Below, in pieces: positions 16,582-24,442 of a stretch of 38,095 nt of DNA. The notes beneath the pieces were generated by a model, which was given only the letters and a program-made list of their open reading frames with translations, searched no databases and was not told where the DNA came from. A program made the translations under genes and the position numbers. Numbering within the stretch: position 1 is the stretch's first letter; the number at the start of each line of letters is the position of its first letter. Origin of the DNA: JBAPRR01 sp049281195 (lineage in GTDB: Bacteria; Actinomycetota; Acidimicrobiia; Acidimicrobiales; CAVXTF01); the NCBI GenBank assembly GCA_049281195.1, contig JBAPRR010000440.1, forward strand, positions 1 to 38,095. The letters are read 5' to 3'.

Positions 16582-16666
16582 ATAAATGCCCTGCCTCCCC
16601 TTACTTTCCCCTTACCCCGCCCCCATGCTGCACCTGGACCGCGACATCGACAAGCCACGAGGAAGC
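16582..16666. promoter_or_regulatory. Divergent intergenic region between the PMH-like and aminotransferase genes
   Basis: This 85-bp gap must hold the promoters for both divergent genes. A pyrimidine-rich stretch (CCTGCCTCCCCTTACTTTCC) supplies a GGGG/GGAGG-like ribosome site for the PMH-like gene on the minus strand. GAGGA at 16657-16661 serves the aminotransferase. I see no clear -10/-35 pair. Confidence 0.4.
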
Positions 16667-18016
16667 ATGATGTGCGAGATGAACGCTGAATCCCAGAACA
16701 ACGCTGAATCCCGGAACAACACAGCCGCTCCGAATCTCGTGACCCAGATCCCCGGGCCGAAATCGCTGGCCCTGGCCGAGCGCCGGGCCAAGGCTCTACC
16801 CCGGGGGGTCGGCGCCACGTTGCCGATCTTCATCCACCAGGCCTCGAACGGGACCGTCACCGACGTGGACGGGAATCGTCTGATTGACTTCGGCGCCGGC
16901 ATCTCGGTGACGAACGTCGGGAACAGCGCGCCACGGGTCGTCGAAGCAGTCGTTGAGCAGGTCCGCAGGTTCACCCACACATGCTTTCAGGTGACTCCCT
17001 ACGAGGGCTACATAGAGGTCTGCGAAAAGCTGAACGAGCTCACGCCGGGGAACCACGAGAAGAGGTCGCTGCTCGTCAACTCCGGTGCCGAAGCCGTCGA
17101 GAACGCCATCAAGGTTGCCCGCTACGCCACTGGACGCGAGGCGGTGGTGGCTTTCGATCATGGTTTCCACGGAAGGACCAACCTGACGATGGCCCTTACC
17201 GGAAAGGCCATGCCCTACAAGCACGGATTCGGGCCATTCGCCCCCGAGATCTACCGCGCTCCTTATTCCTATCCCTTCCGGGGAACCGGGAAGTTGTCCG
17301 AGACGATCACCTTCCTTCAGTCGACGATCGGCGCGGACAGCATCGCCTGCGTGATCGTGGAGCCGATCGCCGGAGAAGGCGGATTCATCATTCCCGAGGC
17401 CGGCTGGCTCAAGGGTCTCGAAGAGTGGTGCCGTGCCAACGGCATCCTCCTCATCGGCGACGAGATCCAGAGCGGGATGGGCAGAACCGGGAAGTGGTTC
17501 GCCTGCGAGCACGAGGACGTCGTCCCCGACATCGTGGTGACAGCGAAAAGCCTCGGAGGAGGCCTACCCCTCGGCGGCATCACCGGTCAGGCCGAGCTGA
17601 TGGATGCGGTTCATCCCGGCGGACTGGGAGGGACCTTCGGAGGCAACCCCCTCTGTTGCGCCGCGGCCCTCGCGGTGTTCGAGACGATCGAGTCCGACGG
17701 ACTGCTCGAACGCTCCACCAGGATGGGCGAGGTCATCATGGACCAGCTCAACTCGTTGGCAAAGAGTCACCCGGTGATCGGTGAAGTCCGTGGCCGTGGA
17801 TCGATGATCGCCATGGAGCTCGTCGGAGACGACGGCATAACCCCTAACCAGGCCGCCACCACCAGGATCGCGTCAGCCTGTCACCAGGCCGGTCTACTCG
17901 TGCTGACCGCCGGCACCTACAGCAACGTGGTCAGGCTTCTCCCGCCCCTGATCATGCCGGACGATCTGCTCGCAGAAGGCATGGACATCCTGAGCAAGGC
18001 GGTCGCGACCGTCTGA
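16667..18016 (+). CDS. Class-III PLP-dependent aminotransferase, GabT-like
   Basis: This is a fold-type I, class-III aminotransferase of about 449 aa. The PLP lysine is about K294 in VTAKSLGGGLPLGG. The phosphate-binding segment NSGAEAVENAIK, the FDHGFHGRT block and the ring-stacking Asp of IGDEIQSGMGRTG are present. Members convert omega-amino groups to aldehydes (4-aminobutyrate, beta-alanine, taurine); the phospho-lyases and the 1-hydroxy-2-aminoethylphosphonate ammonia-lyase PbfA share this fold. I start at ATG 16667 (or 16670) because GAGGA lies just upstream, rather than the track-longest start at 16586. It is divergent from the PMH-like operon, so an amine-bearing phosphonate or its product could be its substrate. 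By sequence it looks closest to 4-aminobutyrate transaminases. Confidence 0.88.
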   Translation: MMCEMNAESQNNAESRNNTAAPNLVTQIPGPKSLALAERRAKALPRGVGATLPIFIHQASNGTVTDVDGNRLIDFGAGISVTNVGNSAPRVVEAVVEQVRRFTHTCFQVTPYEGYIEVCEKLNELTPGNHEKRSLLVNSGAEAVENAIKVARYATGREAVVAFDHGFHGRTNLTMALTGKAMPYKHGFGPFAPEIYRAPYSYPFRGTGKLSETITFLQSTIGADSIACVIVEPIAGEGGFIIPEAGWLKGLEEWCRANGILLIGDEIQSGMGRTGKWFACEHEDVVPDIVVTAKSLGGGLPLGGITGQAELMDAVHPGGLGGTFGGNPLCCAAALAVFETIESDGLLERSTRMGEVIMDQLNSLAKSHPVIGEVRGRGSMIAMELVGDDGITPNQAATTRIASACHQAGLLVLTAGTYSNVVRLLPPLIMPDDLLAEGMDILSKAVATV

Positions 18017-18030
18017 AGTTCAGCCCCGGC

Positions 18031-18045
18031 CCGGGATCAGCCCGG
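18031..18045. terminator. Weak hairpin between convergent genes
   Basis: CCGGG-ATCAG-CCCGG forms a 5-bp GC stem in the 36-bp gap between the stops of the aminotransferase and the saccharopine dehydrogenase-like gene. There is no U-run on either strand, so it is at best part of a bidirectional terminator. Confidence 0.25.
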
Positions 18046-18052
18046 CCCAAAA

Positions 18053-19264
18053 TCAGCGGGGCGTCATCTCCACGATGTCCCACGGCGCCCCGCGATCTCC
18101 GATCAGACCCAGGAAGGGTTCGGAAGGAAGGGCCTCTGGACCCAACACTCCTTGGCCGGCCCAGTCACCCCCAGCCAGCAGCTCCAGCGCGACCACCGGA
18201 TTGACCGCGGTCTGCCACACGACCGCCTGCGACCCGTACTCGCGCATCGACCATGCGTTGTCGACCGCGTTGTACAGGTACACCTCGCGAGCGTTTCCGT
18301 CTTTGCCCGTTCCACTAACCCAGGTTCCGGCGCAGGTGACACCGTGCATGTTGTCGCCGAGATCGGCGGGATCCGGAAGGCACGCGGCGACCACGTCACG
18401 CGGTGAGACCTTGTTCCCGCGGACATCCACCGGATCCGTCTTGTCCAGCCCGAGCTTGTGCAGGACTTCGAGAACTCGGATGAACTCCTCACCCAGCCCG
18501 TACTTGAAGGTCACCCGCTGGCAATCGATCCACCGGGGAACGAGGAGAACTTCCTCGTGCTCCACGTTGACGCATTCGACCGGGCCGATTCCTCCGGGGA
18601 AGTCGAACACTTCGAGCTCGCTGAACGGGGCCGTGGTGTACCAGCCCGTCTCCTTCTCCCAGATGATCGGCGGGTTCAGACACTCCTCGATGGTCGTCCA
18701 GATCGAGAAGGTGGGAGCGAAGTCGTAGCCGTCGACCACCAGGTTCGCCCCATCGCGGATGCCGATCTCGTCGATGGAGGAGAAGAGGTTGTCCGATGCA
18801 TGCCGGGCGAACACGTCAGCCAGCCCGGGCTCGACACCCATACCCACCAATGCCAGCTGTCCGCGGTTCTTCCATTGCTCAGCCATCGCGAACTGCTCGT
18901 CACCGAGCTTCACTCCGGGCTCGGAGTACGGGTTCAGGGGATTCGGATGCGAGAGCGACATCGCCATGTCCATGTACGTCACTCCGGCCTGGAACGCGGC
19001 GCGAAAAAGTGGCATGACGAAGCGGGGGTCGACGGCGTTCATGAGCACGTCGCAGCGCTCGGTCTCGATGAGGTCGACGATCTCCTTCTCGTTCGAAGCG
19101 TCGAGCTCGGCCGCCACGTACTTGTCGCTCGACCCCTGGACCGCCCGTTGCGCCCGGCTCACCTGATTGTCGGCGATCACCAAGTGCTCGAACGAGTTGT
19201 GCTTGGCGGCGATCTTGGCGAAAGCCGTCCCCACCCCTCCTGCACCGACCAAAAGAACGCGCAT
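18053..19264 (-). CDS. Saccharopine dehydrogenase-family oxidoreductase
   Basis: This 403-aa protein starts with a Rossmann motif (VLLVGAGGVGTAFAKIAA) and follows the saccharopine dehydrogenase/carboxynorspermidine synthase layout: NAD(P)-binding N-terminus with ERCDVLMNAVDPRFV, a GMGVEPGLADVFARH substrate-domain entry, and a mixed C-terminal domain. Family members form or break secondary amines by reductive condensation of an amine with an oxo-acid or aldehyde. The start ATG 19264 has GGAGG 7 bp upstream. Downstream it converges on the aminotransferase gene, which produces or consumes aldehyde and amino groups, so a joint role in amine metabolism is plausible. The exact reaction is unknown. 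Confidence 0.82.
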   Translation of the reverse strand: MRVLLVGAGGVGTAFAKIAAKHNSFEHLVIADNQVSRAQRAVQGSSDKYVAAELDASNEKEIVDLIETERCDVLMNAVDPRFVMPLFRAAFQAGVTYMDMAMSLSHPNPLNPYSEPGVKLGDEQFAMAEQWKNRGQLALVGMGVEPGLADVFARHASDNLFSSIDEIGIRDGANLVVDGYDFAPTFSIWTTIEECLNPPIIWEKETGWYTTAPFSELEVFDFPGGIGPVECVNVEHEEVLLVPRWIDCQRVTFKYGLGEEFIRVLEVLHKLGLDKTDPVDVRGNKVSPRDVVAACLPDPADLGDNMHGVTCAGTWVSGTGKDGNAREVYLYNAVDNAWSMREYGSQAVVWQTAVNPVVALELLAGGDWAGQGVLGPEALPSEPFLGLIGDRGAPWDIVEMTPR

Positions 19265-19368
19265 TAGTGCCCTCCTTCCTGCGGTCTCGGCACCCTACCA
19301 ATGATGAATTCGGACCACACCGGTGTCGCCCCGAGCACCCGACAACGTGGCGGCGTACCTTGCTTCCC

Positions 19369-20613
19369 GTGAGAACTCTGGAACATCCCGACTGGGTCAG
19401 ACGGCTCAACTACTTCGGCGAGGCCGTCGGCGATCCCCGGAATGTGGTCTCCCTGGATCATCAGGAGCTGTTGGACGTCGCCCGCACCAGCACCGGGCTC
19501 CAAGACGTGGGCGAGGCCGAATGGCCCGGATGGACCGAGACTTACGAGCGCCAGCTCTCTTCCATCGACCCCGAGTCGCAGCTCCACTTACTCGGAAGGG
19601 TCATCACCCGCTGCGAGGTCCTGCGGGTGCTCCGGACCTGGCTCCGACTTCAGAATCTGTGGCAGAACGACCACGCACTAACCGAACGGTCCGTCGAGTC
19701 CCCGATCTTCGTAGTCGGTCCTCCCCGAACCAGCACGACGATCCTGCTCGAGCTCCTGGCTCTGGACCCGCAGCTTCGGGCCCCGATCGCGTACGAAGCC
19801 CTTTATCCGATGGGAACTCCGGACACGATCGACAACAGGCTGATGCTCTCGGAGTCGGAGCAGGAATTCTGGGCCGACATCCACCCACCGTTCGTGATGA
19901 TGCACGAGCTGGCGAGCAACCTGCCGTGCGAATGCGTTCACTTCCTCATGTACGACTTCTCCGGTCCGTACTGGCCGATGATCTACGACACTCCGTCGTT
20001 CGTGGGATGGCAGCTCGAGCACCTCGACACTCTTGGCCGCGTCTACCGGCTCCACCGTAGGATGCTCCAGACTTTCCAGAACCAGGCACCTGATCCGACC
20101 CCGAGACGATGGCTCCTCAAATCACCGTTCCACGTCTCCACGCTGCCCGCCCTTTTCGAGGAGTATCCCGACGCCCGGGTGATCCACACCCATCGCGATC
20201 CCCGGAAGTTCATGGCCTCGCTCGTCAGCATCCTTTCCGCCTTGCGGTTCATGCGTAGCGACGGAGTCGACGTGGGAACGCTGGCATCCATCATGGAGCT
20301 GACCTACCAGATGTTCCTCGATGGTGCGATCGATGCCCGCGAGAACGGACTGGTCCCGAACGACCGGATCGTCGACTCACATTTCGTTGATCTGATGGCC
20401 GACCCGGTGAAGAGCCTCAGATCCACATATGAGCAGCTGGAACTCGAGTGGCCCGCGGGTCATGACCAGACCATCACCGACTATCTGAGGAACAAGCCGA
20501 AGGACAAGCACGGAGCGCATCAGTACTCGCTCGCCGACGTCGGTCTCGACGCGGACTCAGTGCGAAGCAGCTTCGACCGCTATATAAAGCACTACGGGAT
20601 CAACGAGGAATGA
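19369..20613 (+). CDS. Sulfotransferase family protein
   Basis: This is a PAPS-dependent sulfotransferase-like protein of about 414 aa (Sulfotransfer_3 type). The 5'-phosphosulfate loop is GPPRTSTTI (residues 117-125 from this start), and the 3'-phosphate contact is HTHRDPRKFMAS (R276-D-P-R-K280). WLLKSPFH lies between. No membrane anchor is visible. The start is uncertain: similarity begins near GTG 19369, which lacks a clear ribosome site, while GTG 19267 would add 34 residues and almost meet the divergent gene. Family members sulfate small hydroxylated metabolites. It may belong to the neighbouring amine/phosphonate genes or be independent. Confidence 0.8.
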   Translation: MRTLEHPDWVRRLNYFGEAVGDPRNVVSLDHQELLDVARTSTGLQDVGEAEWPGWTETYERQLSSIDPESQLHLLGRVITRCEVLRVLRTWLRLQNLWQNDHALTERSVESPIFVVGPPRTSTTILLELLALDPQLRAPIAYEALYPMGTPDTIDNRLMLSESEQEFWADIHPPFVMMHELASNLPCECVHFLMYDFSGPYWPMIYDTPSFVGWQLEHLDTLGRVYRLHRRMLQTFQNQAPDPTPRRWLLKSPFHVSTLPALFEEYPDARVIHTHRDPRKFMASLVSILSALRFMRSDGVDVGTLASIMELTYQMFLDGAIDARENGLVPNDRIVDSHFVDLMADPVKSLRSTYEQLELEWPAGHDQTITDYLRNKPKDKHGAHQYSLADVGLDADSVRSSFDRYIKHYGINEE

Positions 20614-20617
20614 CCGC

Positions 20618-21799
20618 CTACAGATCCGCCAGCTGGACCACCGTCGCTTGCGGCGTCTCGATGTCGCCTTCAGGTAGGAAGTAGCGCCAGAACACCATGC
20701 CGAACGGCCGGCCCTCTGTGTCGAGCCAGTTCGGCAGGCCCGGATCCCGATGGGCGATAACCATCCGGAAGCTGCCGTCTGGCTCCAATCGCGTCTGGGT
20801 CCGGTTCAAAGAGACCTGGCGATGTGCGTAGTCGTAGGTCTGCAGGTGCCGGTTCCACAGCGTCACATTGGCGCAGCGGCAGTCCGGCCACCGACCCGTC
20901 ATGACGAGCGCCTCCTTCGGACCGAGCACGTAGGGGGCCATGCTGTAGGACGCGTCAGCTGCCGCCAGAGCGTGATCCCCGGGCGGTACGGGCGGAGGGA
21001 ACATGTTCGGTTCGCGAGAAACAAAGGCAGGCTGCCCCGCCTCTCCGGGCTTGGGCTGTTCGAGCGAACGGGAACGGACGTACCGGGTAACCCGTCTCAG
21101 CCCCTCCGCCACGGATGCATCCGACGGAGGAGCCAGTGGCGCAACCGGCTCGACCACTTCGATAGACAGAGCCACATCCGGGATCGGGGGTATGGCCGGC
21201 GAGCGCTCGAGCTCGAAGTAGTGACGGCTGGTCACCCTCGATGCGTCAGGCGCCAGCGCCACCCAGTTCCGTTCCTTGCTTGGCCCACCGAGAAATATCT
21301 CGAACCGTCCCTCGGAGTCGATATCGAACTCGGTGTCGTTCAGAACACCGGCCGTCCGTTTCGGAAATGCTCCTCCGGCTCCCCCGGCCTCGATGGTGAA
21401 CGAGACGTATACAGATCCGGCCATCTTCCCCGTCACCCGGTAAGCGTGGTCCGCTGAAACAGATGCATCGAAGTAGATCGCGTCCGCGTTGTCCCCCAAG
21501 CTTTTCCGGGTTGAGGTGACGATCTGGCGGAACACCGGTTGGCTGGGGTCGTCATCGAAGTGCCCTACGAGCCCACCCTCCAGAAGGTTCGTCACCAAGC
21601 GCAGGCCGCCGGCGATGTCGTCAGCCGAGGCAAGACCCCACTCCGGCCCGGCGAAACGATCTGAAGCCTCGCGCAATGTGTCGAGCAACTCGTTGAACGC
21701 CACGCGAGCTTCTGAGTGCACGTCAGACACGTCGTCATCTTGCCCGATCCATGCCGTATCTACATTTGCTCCCTGCTGACATTTCCCCGGCGTATGCAT
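20618..21799 (-). CDS. DUF1214 domain-containing protein
   Basis: This protein of up to 393 aa ends in a DUF1214-type beta domain (CANVTLWNRHLQTYDY, PDGSFRMVIAHRDPGLPNWLDTEG, FGMVFWRYFLPEG). The N-terminal helical part has FNELLDTLREASDRFAGPEWGLASADDIAGGLR, usual for actinobacterial members. The function of the family is not established; no catalytic residues can be named. The open frame runs upstream to 22039, but that part lies over the opposite-strand DUF429-like gene and reads unlike protein. ATG 21799, or GTG 21730/21721, are more likely starts. It converges on the sulfotransferase gene with a 4-bp gap. Confidence 0.75.
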   Translation of the reverse strand: MHTPGKCQQGANVDTAWIGQDDDVSDVHSEARVAFNELLDTLREASDRFAGPEWGLASADDIAGGLRLVTNLLEGGLVGHFDDDPSQPVFRQIVTSTRKSLGDNADAIYFDASVSADHAYRVTGKMAGSVYVSFTIEAGGAGGAFPKRTAGVLNDTEFDIDSEGRFEIFLGGPSKERNWVALAPDASRVTSRHYFELERSPAIPPIPDVALSIEVVEPVAPLAPPSDASVAEGLRRVTRYVRSRSLEQPKPGEAGQPAFVSREPNMFPPPVPPGDHALAAADASYSMAPYVLGPKEALVMTGRWPDCRCANVTLWNRHLQTYDYAHRQVSLNRTQTRLEPDGSFRMVIAHRDPGLPNWLDTEGRPFGMVFWRYFLPEGDIETPQATVVQLADL

Positions 21800-21811
21800 T
21801 TGCCCCGTTTG

Positions 21812-21817
21812 TAAATT
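21812..21817 (+). promoter_or_regulatory. Possible -10 box for a leaderless DUF429-like transcript
   Basis: TAAATT ends six bases before the GTG at 21824, the usual distance from a -10 box to the first base of a leaderless mRNA in actinobacteria. There is no ribosome-binding site before this GTG. No -35 with suitable spacing is visible, so confidence is low. Confidence 0.25.
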
Positions 21818-21823
21818 TGTCGA

Positions 21824-22624
21824 GTGGAGACCATCGCCATCGATTGGTCCGGGGCGAAGGACTGCCGGCGCACCCTGTGGCTCGATCGGGCACGGGATGG
21901 CGTCCTTCTCGAGCTCCGCTCCGGATTCACCAGGGACTCGGTCATCCGGTACCTGATCGAACATCCGCAATCCGACGACGGGATGGTGGTCGGTCTCGAC
22001 TTTTCGTTCTCGCTGCCCGATTGGTTCCTCCAGGAGCACCGCCTCCGCTCAGCTCGAGACCTGTGGCTGCTCGTCGCCGAGCAGGGAGAGCAATGGCTCG
22101 AGGATTGTGAACCCCCCTTCTGGGGACGGCCGGGCAAACCCAAGCCGAAGGACCGCTGGTTGTTCAGGCGGACGGAACAGGCATTCGACAGCGTGTCGGG
22201 CATCAACCCGAAGTCAACCTTTCAAATCGGCGGGGCGGGATCCGTGGGGACCTCGTCGATGCGAGGGATGCCCCACCTCCTCACCCTTCAGGACGCCGGC
22301 TTCGCCATCTGGCCCTTCGATCCGCCACGGATGCCCTTGGTACTCGAGATCTACCCGCGCTTCATGACCGGACCGGTGATCAAAAGCAGCCCCGTGGAGC
22401 GTCAGAAATACATCGAAGCCGTCCCGCAAGGCGCCATTCCGTCAGAGCTGGCGAAGCTTGCAGTTACCTGTGAGGACGCGTTCGACGCCGCAATATCCGC
22501 CATCGTGATGTCAGAGCACGCCGGGGAGCTGACTACGATTCAGGCAGTCGAGGACGCAACGTCCCTGCTCGAAGGCAGGGTCTGGGCACCCAAGAACCTT
22601 GCCCGGCAAATGACCGACTGGTAA
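21824..22624 (+). CDS. DUF429-like predicted RNase H-fold protein
   Basis: This 266-aa protein starts METIAIDWSGAKD. The acidic residue in IDWSG and later GLDFSFSLPDWF and LEIYPRFMTG, with a C-terminal CEDAFDAAISAIVM, resemble the DUF429 group of predicted nuclease-fold (RNase H-like) proteins: acidic residues on strands 1 and 4 and a helix with DAFDA. No biochemical function is established. The start GTG 21824 places it divergent to the DUF1214 gene, only 24 bp from that gene's ATG 21799, so the two must share regulatory DNA. Confidence 0.6.
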   Translation: METIAIDWSGAKDCRRTLWLDRARDGVLLELRSGFTRDSVIRYLIEHPQSDDGMVVGLDFSFSLPDWFLQEHRLRSARDLWLLVAEQGEQWLEDCEPPFWGRPGKPKPKDRWLFRRTEQAFDSVSGINPKSTFQIGGAGSVGTSSMRGMPHLLTLQDAGFAIWPFDPPRMPLVLEIYPRFMTGPVIKSSPVERQKYIEAVPQGAIPSELAKLAVTCEDAFDAAISAIVMSEHAGELTTIQAVEDATSLLEGRVWAPKNLARQMTDW

Positions 22625-22661
22625 TTTTGACGGAACTCTCTTGGAGTAACTGGCGGCGATC

Positions 22662-24434
22662 ATGAGCAATACGAGCTACGAAGCGCCCGGCGGGCCTGGG
22701 GTCTTCATCAGCTATCGGCGGGGCGAAACATCCGGGCAGGCGCGCGCCATTCACGACATGCTCGAGCAGCGTCTCGGGGAACAGCGTGTGTTCATGGACG
22801 TCGACGCCATCGCGCTCGGCGAGGTCTTCTACACGAAGATCGCAGAAGGCATTCAGTCGAGTGGGGTGGCTCTCGTTCTGATCGGCCACGACTTCTTCGA
22901 CGAGCAGAACCAGGCTCGCCTCCATCAGGCCGATGACTGGGTCCGCGTCGAGATCGAAACCGCCCTTCACCGGCAGGTGCCGATCATCCCGATCCTCGTA
23001 GAACGTGCGTCGATGCCGAGGGCCGACCTGCTACCCGAGTCGCTCAGGCCTCTCACCACCTTCCAGGCGATGGACCTCGAGAACCAGCGCTGGGACTACG
23101 ACATGCAGCGCCTCAACAACTCGATCGACACGCTGATCGCAAAGAGGGCCATGGCCCCCACGGTGCCGGTCGTCGGCGCGGGTGGACACGCTCCCGCCCC
23201 TCCCCCTGCCCCTCCCAGACGGCAACCGACCGCGCAACCGGCAGGTGACGACAAGCCGCCGCGCTCCAAAAAGCCGATCGTGATCGGATCTGCGGTATTG
23301 GCGGTGGTGATTGTTGCCGCTGTGCTTGGCGTCGTTCTGAGTCATAAGAACCCGCCGTCCAAGCCGGGCGTGAACAACGGCCCGACGTCGGTATCCGCTG
23401 CCTCCGCCGTGAGCCCCATCGCACCCGACCGGATGGCCTACCAGCTGCTCAATAGTTCGTTCGCCAAGAACGAGCTTCCATCTTCGGTTTCTGCATCGAA
23501 ACCGGGGCTGAGTCCTGTCCACGCGCAGGGCATGGTCAGTCCTGTCGTCGTATCGATGACCGATCCCAGCTTTGCCGACATCTACGTGGAGTACTTCATC
23601 TTCGCCAGCCAGGCGGATGCAACGAACTACTACACGACCTACGACGCCAGTCCATCCGGATTCACTCCGAAGGGCAATTTTTCGATCACCGGCGTCGGCG
23701 ATCCGATCAAGTGTCAGCGGAGCTTCGAATCGTCCCGCAACGAGTACGCCTCCAGCTGTGCCGTGCTCAGCACCTCGGTCGTGACATTCATCCAGGTGCG
23801 GGACCTCGAAAATCACTCTTCAACCGATCAGCAGGTCACACAGACGATCTCGGTGGCGGCGATCAAGCACCTGCTCAAGGTGGCGAGCGCTTCACCCCAG
23901 TCGGCGATGCCTGATCCACCGGGCAACCTCGATCCATCGGCGCTGTTCGCCGAGCTGAACAGCGGGCAACCCGGGATCATCCCCTTCGAGCTGACCAGCG
24001 AATCTGCAACCGAGAGCGAATTCAGCGCGGACAGTCCACCCACTGGATTGGAGAACAGCGAATACATCACTGTGACGATTCCCGGTGACTTCGACAACGA
24101 CACGGACGACTACATCGACTTCTACGTATTCGACAACTCTTCAGACGCGTCGAAGTGGTACAACGGTTCCGGGCTCATACCGAGCGGCTCAACCCACGAA
24201 GGCACCTTCGATTCAACGGGGTTCGTCCAAAAGGCCAACTGTGGAACCTTTACCAAGGCCGCTTCGGGCAGCACGGCTGCGACAGGATACGCAAGCTGCT
24301 CGGTTCTGGACGGGAACGTGATTGTCGACGGAGAGACACTCGTCTCCTCGGCCACCGCCTTCGGCAACGAGCAGATCGCCGAGGTACTCACTCAGGCCGG
24401 GGTATTCGACATCGACCAGGTCGACGGAGCCTGA
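22662..24434 (+). CDS. TIR-domain membrane protein with duplicated extracytoplasmic domain
   Basis: This 590-aa protein has an N-terminal cytoplasmic TIR domain (about 13-155: VFISYRRGE, FMDVDAIALGE, and WVRVEIETAL with candidate catalytic E97). A Pro-rich linker (170-200) and basic RSKK lead to one transmembrane helix (205-227), so the C-terminus should lie outside the cell. The exterior part contains two related units (about 255-405 and 422-588), each with a TDD/ADIYVEYF-like strand and one Cys pair (C351/C366 and C527/C546) fit for a disulfide. TIR domains act as NAD-cleaving enzymes or scaffolds in defence and signalling. The arrangement looks like a receptor with a ligand-binding exterior, which is inference. 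It follows the DUF429-like gene by 37 bp. Confidence 0.8.
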   Translation: MSNTSYEAPGGPGVFISYRRGETSGQARAIHDMLEQRLGEQRVFMDVDAIALGEVFYTKIAEGIQSSGVALVLIGHDFFDEQNQARLHQADDWVRVEIETALHRQVPIIPILVERASMPRADLLPESLRPLTTFQAMDLENQRWDYDMQRLNNSIDTLIAKRAMAPTVPVVGAGGHAPAPPPAPPRRQPTAQPAGDDKPPRSKKPIVIGSAVLAVVIVAAVLGVVLSHKNPPSKPGVNNGPTSVSAASAVSPIAPDRMAYQLLNSSFAKNELPSSVSASKPGLSPVHAQGMVSPVVVSMTDPSFADIYVEYFIFASQADATNYYTTYDASPSGFTPKGNFSITGVGDPIKCQRSFESSRNEYASSCAVLSTSVVTFIQVRDLENHSSTDQQVTQTISVAAIKHLLKVASASPQSAMPDPPGNLDPSALFAELNSGQPGIIPFELTSESATESEFSADSPPTGLENSEYITVTIPGDFDNDTDDYIDFYVFDNSSDASKWYNGSGLIPSGSTHEGTFDSTGFVQKANCGTFTKAASGSTAATGYASCSVLDGNVIVDGETLVSSATAFGNEQIAEVLTQAGVFDIDQVDGA

Positions 24435-24442
24435 TCGGCGCT

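Noticed and set aside
20618..22039. Long reading of the DUF1214 gene starting at 22039
   Set aside because: The first 80 residues lie antisense to the DUF429-like gene and look unlike the family; start placed at 21799 or below.
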